DNA of 38,173 nt, from positions 1 through 38,173 of IMG/VR virus record IMGVR_UViG_3300046009_006975; one strand, given 5' to 3'. The translations under genes were made by a program, and so were the position numbers. The notes below the pieces were generated by a model, which worked only from the letters and a program-made list of their open reading frames with translations, was not told where the DNA came from and made no database searches. Below are positions 13,649 through 19,301 of the stretch, piece after piece. The stretch comes from a virus. Numbering within the stretch: the stretch's first letter is position 1; every line of letters begins with the position of its first letter.

Positions 13649-13664
13649 TCAAGAATTCTTGACA
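13647..13664. repeat. 18-bp perfect palindrome at the end of the xis-like gene
   Basis: TGTCAAGAATTCTTGACA reads the same on both strands and covers the stop codon of the excisionase-like gene. A second TGTCAA lies at 13623-13628. Each arm resembles a -35 box or a protein-binding half-site. Candidate operator or recombination (attP) site. Confidence 0.5.
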
Positions 13665-13834
13665 GGGGGCCGCCCCGGTTTCCGCTCGGTGGATGCGTAC
13701 CGCTGCACGTCGGCGCGATCTACGATCCACATTCGAGGGTTGATCTGCATGCCCTTAATGATGCCCGTCTCGATCAGTTGCAAGACGCGACGACCCGACA
13801 CGCTCAGGGCCTCTGCGGCCTCGCGAACTGTCAT
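13649..13834 (-). CDS. Excisionase-like helix-turn-helix protein
   Basis: 61 residues from ATG 13834; in-frame ATGs at 13855 and 13861 are possible starts. The domain MTVREAAEALSVSGRRVLQL, then IETGIIKGMQINPRMWIVDR and DVQRYAS, is a MerR/HTH_17 DNA-binding fold: helix-turn-helix, wing and short helix. Xis proteins that steer integrases use this fold. It diverges from the integrase gene, supporting a role in excision direction or in int control. A candidate promoter (TTGATA 13891-13896, TACCAT 13869-13874) would start the transcript at about 13862. Confidence 0.7.
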   Translation of the reverse strand: MTVREAAEALSVSGRRVLQLIETGIIKGMQINPRMWIVDRADVQRYASTERKPGRPPVKNS

Positions 13835-14156
13835 CCCGTTGATAGATGCGCCCATGATCATGCCCGTAATGGTACCGAGGTCCGAACGATTATCAACACG
13901 AAAAGACACTGAGACGTTGAAAGCCCGCGACCAGTCGAAGCGGATACCGGACCTCACGGTGTCGGTCGTCTCAGTGTGTCAGCCTTCAATTGCCGAAGGT
14001 GGCAATCAGCGTTGCGAAAACGCCACATGGTCGCCCTGTCGGCAGGCCCGGTCCCAGACTTTTCGGAAACTGGGCGCAGATTTCGCAACGCTCTGTATCG
14101 CAGCCTCGCGGCTTTACACAATCGGCCCCCGTGTCTGCACTCCGGGGAGAACTCTT
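13835..14156. promoter_or_regulatory. int-xis divergent region with nested inverted repeats
   Basis: Non-coding by appearance. It holds three perfect inverted repeats: ACACTGAGACG (13906-13916) with its complement at 13967-13977; ATTGCC (13989-13994) with GGCAAT at 14001-14006; and AGCGTTGCGAAA (14008-14019) with its complement at 14081-14092. It also holds the proposed xis promoter. The arrangement is what integrase arm sites, Xis sites or an att region could look like. A clear int promoter was not found. Confidence 0.6.
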
Positions 14157-15023
14157 GTGACGCTTTACGAATTGTTCGCGCAGTACGAACGCGAAACGCT
14201 GGTTGGGGCGACGACCAACACCGTCGCCAAGTTCAGAATGGCCATCGCGGAACTGTCCCGCGTCGTCGAGCGGATTGCGACACTCGACGACTTGAGCGAC
14301 AGCAATCTCTCAGAGGTTGCCCGCAGGAAGCTGGCAGCGGGGAGAAGCCCAGCCACGGCCAACGTCAGCCTTCACAAGCTGGCCGCGCTCTGGTCGTACG
14401 CTCACCGCGACGGGCTGACCGCGAAAGGCCCGCGGGTCAAGGCGCTGACCGAGCCGGAACGCAACCCGACAGCCTGGAGCCGCGAGCAACTCGACCGGCT
14501 GTTCAAGGCCGCTGAGACGTACCCGGTGCCGGTCGGCCCGATCCCCGGCGGTCTCTGGTGGTCGGCGTGTCTCGCGGTCTTGTGGGACACTGGCGAGCGT
14601 TGCGGGGCGATCATTCACCGGGCGACGTGGGACGACCTGCTCGACGGCGTGCTGTTGGTCCCGGCCTCGCATCGCAAGGGGAAGACTCGCGACAAGCTCT
14701 ACACGCTGCACCCGGAGACAGTGGCGAAGCTGGAGCGGTTGAGAGAGTACAATTCGCCGCTCTTGCTGCCGTGGCCGCTCCACAAGTCGAGCCTGTTTAA
14801 CCACCTCAAGAGAATGCTACGCGGCGCGAACCTGCCTGCGGATCGGTGGCACATGCTCCACGCGATCCGCCGCAGTGTCGCGAGCCACGCGGCAAAAGCG
14901 GGCGCGGATGCGTCGGCGTTGCTCGATCACTCAGACGCCTCGATCACGCGGCGGTATTACATCGACAGGCGGATTGTGCCAGCGCCGAGGGCGATTGACG
15001 TGTTGTTTCGGCCTGCTGGCTAG
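14157..15023 (+). CDS. int: Tyrosine recombinase / phage integrase
   Basis: 288 residues from GTG 14157, seven bases after GGGGAG. The open frame continues upstream without sensible protein, so this start was chosen. Residues about 1-90 are an SAM-like core-binding domain (VTLYELFAQYERETL). The catalytic domain has R148 (DTGERCGAI), K176 (HRKGKTRDK), H235 and R238 (MLHAIRRS), H258 (LLDHSD) and the tyrosine pair Y267/Y268 (TRRYYID). All expected active-site residues are present. It would catalyse attP-attB integration. It is one of only two plus-strand genes supported here and converges on the small gene at 15020. Confidence 0.93.
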   Translation: MTLYELFAQYERETLVGATTNTVAKFRMAIAELSRVVERIATLDDLSDSNLSEVARRKLAAGRSPATANVSLHKLAALWSYAHRDGLTAKGPRVKALTEPERNPTAWSREQLDRLFKAAETYPVPVGPIPGGLWWSACLAVLWDTGERCGAIIHRATWDDLLDGVLLVPASHRKGKTRDKLYTLHPETVAKLERLREYNSPLLLPWPLHKSSLFNHLKRMLRGANLPADRWHMLHAIRRSVASHAAKAGADASALLDHSDASITRRYYIDRRIVPAPRAIDVLFRPAG

Positions 15024-15205
15024 GCTGGCTTGACCGGCTGGAACTCGCCGCACCAGCACGAGGGGTACACCACCGGGAAGAAAAGGTCGCCGTGGCGATC
15101 AACTCGTGGCGGTCTCCGCCGACACTCGGGCACGTCTGGTAGGTCCGCTGCGTGCGGTCTGGAAAAACGGCACTTCGCGCAGCACTCGCCTGGCAGTTCA
15201 CTCAT
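15020..15205 (-). CDS. Small zinc-binding phage protein (WCGEF type)
   Basis: 61 residues from ATG 15205, after GGGGGTGGGCG. The pattern CCAKCRF, PECRRRPP, FFPVVYPSCWCGEF is a well-known small phage or plasmid Cys-rich family in which four Cys probably bind zinc; its function is not known. The stop overlaps the integrase stop on the other strand by four bases. The preceding gene overlaps it by eight bases. Confidence 0.65.
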   Translation of the reverse strand: MSELPGECCAKCRFSRPHAADLPDVPECRRRPPRVDRHGDLFFPVVYPSCWCGEFQPVKPA

Positions 15206-15398
15206 CGCCCACCCCCTTGCTCTTTGGCTTCCCCGGCTTCGGCATCGTCCGAATCAAATCCTTCCGCCCCGCAGCCTTGAGCATCAGCCGCCGCGCCCAG
15301 TCCGCAACCTCGACGCTCTGGCTGGCACAATACTCGTCAATTACCTGTTTGATGACGGCGGTCATCGGGACAGAGATACGCGGTCTTTTTGGTGGCAT
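15198..15398 (-). CDS. Small DNA-binding-like protein, possible ribbon-helix-helix
   Basis: 66 residues from ATG 15398 after GAGG. Basic N-terminus with a strand (RPRISVPMTAVI), helix (KQVIDEYCASQSV), turn and helix (EVADWARRLMLKAAG), then a Lys/Pro-rich end: the order of ribbon-helix-helix repressors such as CopG and Arc. An inverted repeat GCGTGA/TCACGC lies 15 bases upstream and could be its operator. Family assignment is tentative. Confidence 0.5.
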   Translation of the reverse strand: MPPKRPRISVPMTAVIKQVIDEYCASQSVEVADWARRLMLKAAGRKDLIRTMPKPGKPKSKGVGDE

Positions 15399-15412
15399 TG
15401 TGTCATCCTCGT

Positions 15413-15429
15413 GCGTGACAGTCTCACGC
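15413..15429. promoter_or_regulatory. Inverted repeat before the ribbon-helix-helix-like gene
   Basis: GCGTGA (15413-15418), loop CAGTC, TCACGC (15424-15429), ending 15 bases before the start codon of the 66-residue gene. As DNA it could bind a dimeric repressor; as RNA it would form a hairpin just upstream of the SD. Confidence 0.4.
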
Positions 15430-15440
15430 GGGACGTTTGA

Positions 15441-15692
15441 CTATCGGCAATCGGCGTCGATTTTCTGCCAGTGGGCGAGCGTCTCAGCGTCCAAGCGGAA
15501 CGTATCGCTCGCCTCGCTGTGTCGCCCGTTGGTGTTCACCTTGCGACCGATCAGGCCATTGACGCCACGTCGTGCCTGTAGGTGGCAGACGGCCCCGTGT
15601 GCGGCCCGGTCCTCGTCCTTCGCGATGCCCGGCATGTAGCCGACTGTGGCAATCGTCGTCCATCGCGTGGTGATCTTGGTTTCTGTCGTCAT
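15441..15692 (-). CDS. Small hypothetical protein
   Basis: 83 residues from ATG 15692, eight bases after GAGGAG; ATG 15698 is too close to that SD. Contains TTIATVGYMPGIAKDEDRAA, then HLQARRGVNGLIGRKVNTNG, and a C-terminal segment with Trp. Looks like a small single-domain protein, not recognised. It lies 72 bases after the zinc-binding gene, separated by a strong hairpin. Confidence 0.5.
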   Translation of the reverse strand: MTTETKITTRWTTIATVGYMPGIAKDEDRAAHGAVCHLQARRGVNGLIGRKVNTNGRHSEASDTFRLDAETLAHWQKIDADCR

Positions 15693-15733
15693 GCTCATCT
15701 CTCCTCGTGCCGGTCAGTCATCGGCGGGACGTG

Positions 15734-15755
15734 GCCCGGTCGCGATTGACCGGGC
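15734..15755. terminator. GC-rich hairpin between two small genes, no U tract
   Basis: Perfect eight-base stem GCCCGGTC/GACCGGGC (15734-15741 and 15748-15755) with a six-base loop, 16 bases after the stop at 15771 on the minus strand. No run of T follows on either strand, so it is a weak candidate for termination and may instead protect an RNA end or pause polymerase. Confidence 0.35.
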
Positions 15756-15770
15756 GTTGGTGTTGGCGGG

Positions 15771-16100
15771 TTAGGAAACGACAATCCCGTTGGGAAAGTG
15801 GATCGTGTCACCAACAACCCAGCAGCGGCAAAACAGATTGACGCGGTTGAACACCACGCGGGCCGTGTGGGCAGGCGTTGCGTTCAACCACTTGCGGGCG
15901 TAGCTGATCCCCTTCGCGAGCGTCTCGACCGACTTGACCGAGCCGGACTTGTTGTTGCCCATCAGCGAGCGGGCCGCACAGTCGCGACCGTAGTGACGGA
16001 TGTCGCCGTGTTCCGTTTCGAGAACAACCGTAGCCTTGAGGTTCGGGCGACCGCAGCACTCGCAAGTTGTCACGTCGTCATTGATCCCGAGAACCTTCAT
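15771..16100 (-). CDS. Small Cys-rich phage protein of unknown function
   Basis: 109 residues from ATG 16100, six bases after AAGGGG; an in-frame ATG at 16106 lies inside the SD. The N-terminus reads MKVLGINDDVTTCECCGRPN, then LKATVVLE, HGDIRHYGRDCAARSLMG. The C.CC..PNLK.TVVL...YG.DCAA pattern is a small family I recognise from phages and plasmids; it probably binds zinc. It has its own promoter (16143-16171) and is the first gene of the block before int. Confidence 0.6.
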   Translation of the reverse strand: MKVLGINDDVTTCECCGRPNLKATVVLETEHGDIRHYGRDCAARSLMGNNKSGSVKSVETLAKGISYARKWLNATPAHTARVVFNRVNLFCRCWVVGDTIHFPNGIVVS

Positions 16101-16142
16101 CGTCATCCCCTTGGTTTGCGGTGTTGGTTGCGTCACGTCCTA

Positions 16143-16171
16143 ACTGTACACACCATATCGTCGAGCGTCAA
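16143..16171 (-). promoter_or_regulatory. Sigma-70-like promoter P2
   Basis: TTGACG (16166-16171), 17-base spacer, TACAGT (16143-16148) on the minus strand. The predicted start near 16136 is about 36 bases before the ATG at 16100. The spacer and -10 carry CGATATGGTGTGTACAG, which closely matches promoter P1 300 bases upstream. Confidence 0.65.
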
Positions 16172-16177
16172 GCGAAC

Positions 16178-16187
16178 TGTGTACACA
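16178..16187. promoter_or_regulatory. TGTGTACACA palindrome, candidate operator
   Basis: Perfect ten-base palindrome seven bases upstream of the -35 box of P2. TGTGTACA also occurs across the -10 regions of both P1 and P2, giving three copies of the motif in 270 bases. A regulator binding site is inferred. Confidence 0.5.
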
Positions 16188-16234
16188 ATTCGGAAAGATT
16201 TCGGCAGGTCGCGAAAAGCCTCGCGAATCACCGC

Positions 16235-16279
16235 ATAAAACGAAGAAACCCGGCGAGCCTTTTGAGGTCTGCCGGGTTT
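16235..16279 (-). terminator. Rho-independent terminator closing the late operon
   Basis: Stem AAACCCGGC/GCCGGGTTT (16246-16254 and 16271-16279), with a 16-base loop that can pair further. On the minus strand it is followed by TTTCTTCGTTTT. It lies about 207 bases beyond the glycosyltransferase stop and downstream of promoter P1, so it would end both late read-through and the short P1 transcript. Confidence 0.75.
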
Positions 16280-16428
16280 GCTTGCTTGGCGTTTAGTACC
16301 TTGCTCCCTGCCAGCTTGATTCCCCGCTGACTCGGTATTCACCGTCTCGCCGTGATTCGCAAGGCCTGTTTCCCCGGCTCCCGGTAGGTCTGTTTCGCCG
16401 ACTCCCGCTAGGATTGGTTGCCCTCGTC
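16236..16428 (-). ncRNA. Putative small RNA with tandem repeats
   Basis: Between promoter P1 (start near 16428) and the terminator lies about 190 bases with no usable start codon and SD. It contains two 22-base direct repeats (plus-strand 16362-16383 and 16386-16407, three mismatches) of the type CGGGAGYCGGSGAAACAGRCCT, and a weaker third related stretch. A promoter, repeats and a terminator without a gene suggest a regulatory RNA. An open frame of 103 codons spans the segment, but only from a GTG lying on the -10 box. Confidence 0.45.
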
Positions 16429-16435
16429 TGGATGT

Positions 16436-16463
16436 ATTGTACACACAGTATCGGCAGCGTCAA
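16436..16463 (-). promoter_or_regulatory. Sigma-70-like promoter P1
   Basis: TTGACG (16458-16463), 16-base spacer, TACAAT (16436-16441) on the minus strand, 23 bases after the glycosyltransferase stop. It shares TTGACGCT and CGATA..GTGTGTACA with P2, so both are probably under one control. Confidence 0.65.
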
Positions 16464-16485
16464 TTCGGGAATCTTTAGATTTTTC

Positions 16486-18180
16486 TCAGCCAGCAATCCC
16501 GGCATGGTCGCACCGCACCGACCAGTCCACTTTCGCCACGCTTCCCGGCGGCAGGTCGCGATAGAACGCCGGGTCGTAGTCCCCGTTGCCGCCGTGGTGA
16601 ATCACCGTTGACAGCAGCACGCTCGACCGCAGCATGACGCAGCCGAACCCGTTCCCGCCGACCACTTCGACGCCCGTGCCCGGCTGGCTGTACGTCGTGC
16701 CATCAGCCCGCCACGCGACATAGGACGGCTGGTAACGCGATCTGTACACGCCCGACACGCTGACGGTTGCCGGGTCGAAGCCACGCAGCAGACGTTCTAC
16801 CGCGTCGTCAGGCGGCAACACGTCATCCTCGACGATCATTGCCCACGGCGTCGCGATCTCTTGTCGCACCCGGTTGTAGATGCGCGGCATGGCCCGCTGG
16901 ACTGCCCTGTACGCTTCCTGCTGCGTCCGGTCCGCGTCTGCTAGCCCGCTATCGCCCACGTCGAGCGCGACGTATTGCACCTGCGGATAGTCGCACGTCA
17001 TCAGCCACGCCCGCACCTCTCGGGCAAACTCCGCATCTGACGAGGTGTTGACCAGCAGCAAACGCACCTGCCCGTGAGGCCACGTCTGCCACTCCAGCCA
17101 GTTGCGCAGCCTCGGCCACCACTTCCACCGGCCCGAGAGCGGCACCGCGATTGTCACGTCATCGGCTGCGATTGCCGCAAGGTCGTAGTAACTCGCCTGC
17201 CGCTGGACGATCCGCCACGACATTGATCCGCTGTGCTTGCGGTAGCGGTAGACCGATGGCGATTTCACCGCCCGCCAGCCGTCCCGCATGATCGCCCGCC
17301 AAAGTTGCCAGTCCTCAAGCGACAACGGCAGCTTCGGTTTCTCCAGCCCCCGCACGCTTTCGACGGCGACCCGCCTCACGACGCTCCCCGCGTGGATGTA
17401 GTTCTCCCGCGTGATGTCGGCCTTCGACGGATCGCGAGGGTGAACCATGCGCCCGGAGTCGGCCCCAAACGTCACCATATCCGTGAACGCAATTGCCGCC
17501 CCAGGGTCTTTGTCGAGAGCCGCGACCGCCGCCGCGATGTAATCCGGGGCGAGCATGTCATCAGCATCGAGAAAGCAGAGCAGGCCCGCGGAAGTCTCGG
17601 CCATGCCCGCGGCCCTCGACAGGTTGACATTGCCGCACTCGACCCGCAGATACTTCACGCCACGATCAGCGTACCGGGCCGCCACCTTTGCCGTGTCGTC
17701 CGTGGAAGTGTCATCGACGACCACGATTTCAGCAGGCTGAGCGGTCTGGGCGAGAACGCTCTCAAGGCATTCCGCGAGGTAGCTGCCGTAGTTGTGACAG
17801 GGGATGACGACCGCGACCGGCGCGACAGGCCGAGCGTCTGCCCGGTCGTCGCACCGGCGGCACACCTTGACCGCCGGAATGGCGTGCTGATTGACCGTGC
17901 AAAGTTGGTGCAGGTCGCACGCAAACACGTCCACCGCTGGCCCGCCGATGCAGCTTTCGAGGCGGCAGTTGTCTTTTCGCGAGAACGCCCCACGGTGAAC
18001 GCAGGGCAGTTCGTCCGGCGTCTTCAGGTCGCGTTCCGTCGCGGGCTTCGCGTCTTTGGCGAACGCCTCGCGGTAGTCAGCCCGCGTCTGGCAGAGGTGA
18101 TGCAGGCGCGGAGTCATCTGCCGACCGAATCGGTGGCACAGGCCGGGCGTGTCGCAGGTGCAGGGGGCTGGCGTGTTCAT
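16486..18180 (-). CDS. Two-domain glycosyltransferase with Cys-rich N-terminus
   Basis: 564 residues from ATG 18180 (ATGA overlap upstream). Residues 1-115 hold about 14 Cys in short spacings (CTCDTPGLC, LC, PCVHRG, NCRLESC, ACDLHQLC, VCRRC), probably zinc-binding. Residues 121-330 are a GT-A family 2 domain: VAVVIPCHNYGSYLAECLES, IVVVDDTSTDDT, and the metal-binding LDADD (204-208). A second GT-A-like half follows, with AMIVEDDVLPPDDA (EDD 451-453). It is the last late gene, after the adhesins. It might glycosylate virion tips, host surface sugars or DNA. The substrate cannot be read from sequence. Confidence 0.85.
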   Translation of the reverse strand: MNTPAPCTCDTPGLCHRFGRQMTPRLHHLCQTRADYREAFAKDAKPATERDLKTPDELPCVHRGAFSRKDNCRLESCIGGPAVDVFACDLHQLCTVNQHAIPAVKVCRRCDDRADARPVAPVAVVIPCHNYGSYLAECLESVLAQTAQPAEIVVVDDTSTDDTAKVAARYADRGVKYLRVECGNVNLSRAAGMAETSAGLLCFLDADDMLAPDYIAAAVAALDKDPGAAIAFTDMVTFGADSGRMVHPRDPSKADITRENYIHAGSVVRRVAVESVRGLEKPKLPLSLEDWQLWRAIMRDGWRAVKSPSVYRYRKHSGSMSWRIVQRQASYYDLAAIAADDVTIAVPLSGRWKWWPRLRNWLEWQTWPHGQVRLLLVNTSSDAEFAREVRAWLMTCDYPQVQYVALDVGDSGLADADRTQQEAYRAVQRAMPRIYNRVRQEIATPWAMIVEDDVLPPDDAVERLLRGFDPATVSVSGVYRSRYQPSYVAWRADGTTYSQPGTGVEVVGGNGFGCVMLRSSVLLSTVIHHGGNGDYDPAFYRDLPPGSVAKVDWSVRCDHAGIAG

Positions 18181-19025
18181 TCGGTGATGCTGATGATCTG
18201 TGAGGCCGTGCCTTTGAGGTGCGGGACTGTACCGCCGCACGTCAGGGACGACCCGTTGATTCCCGGAAACATGGCCAGCGAGTTTGCAGTCAGGTCACGG
18301 TGATACATCAGCGTCCCGAGTGTTGGCGCGAGGAGAAACGGGGCGCATGAGTCCACCGCGCCAGAACCGGGAATGAAGAATCCCCGCGTCGTTTCGATAT
18401 CGTTTCCGCTTCCAGTGTTTTGCCCTCGAATCTTCTGGATCGCACCGGCACCGTCGTGCCCTTCGCCGCAACCCCCCTTGATGTAAAACAGGTACTTCTC
18501 GCCCCAACCTGCTCCAGAAATGTCGATCCCCGGATACGTTACATCCGAGTCCATAACCCAGCCGATGCCGCACCCGCCAACCTGCGGAATCGCGTCGATT
18601 GTCGGCGTGCCCGAGAACACCGCATCGCGAGCGTAGAACATGCGGCCCGTGTAACCGTTACCGTTGAACATAGGACTGTTCAGGTCCAGCACGTTGAGCG
18701 TCTCGGAAACATACCAACCCGCAGGCCGGTACAGCTTCATCCCAATCGGATGTGCGGTTCCGTCGTTGCGGTAGATCGGCTCATCGGCAGATGTTGGGAT
18801 TGTCGCCTCATAGGTCAGCGTGATCGTTGATGACGACGAAAACAGCGTAGCGCACGTCAGGTCTGGACAGTAGACCGTGCCGTACTCTTCGGTTTCGGTG
18901 GGCGTCACCGGATAGGTGTACATCGACGACGAGACGTACAGCGTGTTGACGCTGTTCGACGCATCGCCCCGGAACATGCGATCCGGGCAGCAGAGCGTGT
19001 TACAGCAGCAGGCCCCCATTCCCAT
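18177..19025 (-). CDS. Tail-region hypothetical protein, Cys-rich start
   Basis: 282 residues; ATG 19025 chosen, with ATG 19019 also possible. It opens with a cluster of Cys (MGACCCNTLCCPDRMF), then long Ser/Thr/Gly strand-rich sequence with many Cys (GGCGIGWV, GGCGEGHDG, SSLTCGG). The composition suits a disulphide- or metal-stabilised extracellular beta protein, perhaps an adhesin or tail-tip part. No family recognised. It lies directly before the glycosyltransferase and overlaps it by four bases. Confidence 0.6.
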   Translation of the reverse strand: MGMGACCCNTLCCPDRMFRGDASNSVNTLYVSSSMYTYPVTPTETEEYGTVYCPDLTCATLFSSSSTITLTYEATIPTSADEPIYRNDGTAHPIGMKLYRPAGWYVSETLNVLDLNSPMFNGNGYTGRMFYARDAVFSGTPTIDAIPQVGGCGIGWVMDSDVTYPGIDISGAGWGEKYLFYIKGGCGEGHDGAGAIQKIRGQNTGSGNDIETTRGFFIPGSGAVDSCAPFLLAPTLGTLMYHRDLTANSLAMFPGINGSSLTCGGTVPHLKGTASQIISITE

Positions 19026-19032
19026 GCCCACG

Positions 19033-19299
19033 TTAGCACTCCTTGCCGGTGATTTCCCAGCCATGCGGGAATCGCGTCAGGTGAACCCAGCGCCCGGAGT
19101 CAACGTACGTCATCCGCGTATAGGCCGAGACCGTCAACGACGTTGCCGAGAGCGAAGCTGCCGTCGAGCCTCGCCACAGTGTGACCACGCCCGACGCCCC
19201 CTTCGCGATGTAGGCATTGGCCTTGCCCACGGCGACAGTCCCGTCCGTGACCGCGAGTCGTGGCGCGTCACCAATCGGCCTGAGGTGTCCCGCTTCCAT
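19033..19299 (-). CDS. Small tail-associated hypothetical protein
   Basis: 88 residues from ATG 19299, after GGGGGTG. Begins with LRPIGDAPRLAVTDGTVAVG, rich in Thr, Val and Ser; the likely fold is beta. It lies two bases after the large tail-tip gene. It ends RFPHGWEITGKEC. Possibly a tip or fibre-attachment protein; not recognised. Confidence 0.5.
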   Translation of the reverse strand: MEAGHLRPIGDAPRLAVTDGTVAVGKANAYIAKGASGVVTLWRGSTAASLSATSLTVSAYTRMTYVDSGRWVHLTRFPHGWEITGKEC

Positions 19300-19301
19300 G
19301 T

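Noticed and set aside
13659-14156. Upstream extension of the integrase frame
   Set aside because: The extra residues show no fold and run across the xis gene and inverted repeats; GTG 14157 with GGGGAG at the right distance is the natural start.
16133-16444. A 103-codon minus-strand frame across the P1-to-terminator unit
   Set aside because: Its only start is a GTG lying on the -10 box of P1, it runs through a terminator and the next promoter, and it has no SD. The segment is better read as non-coding RNA and promoter DNA.
17233-18303. A 356-codon plus-strand open frame
   Set aside because: Antisense to the glycosyltransferase; no domain seen and Arg/His-rich composition typical of a shadow frame.
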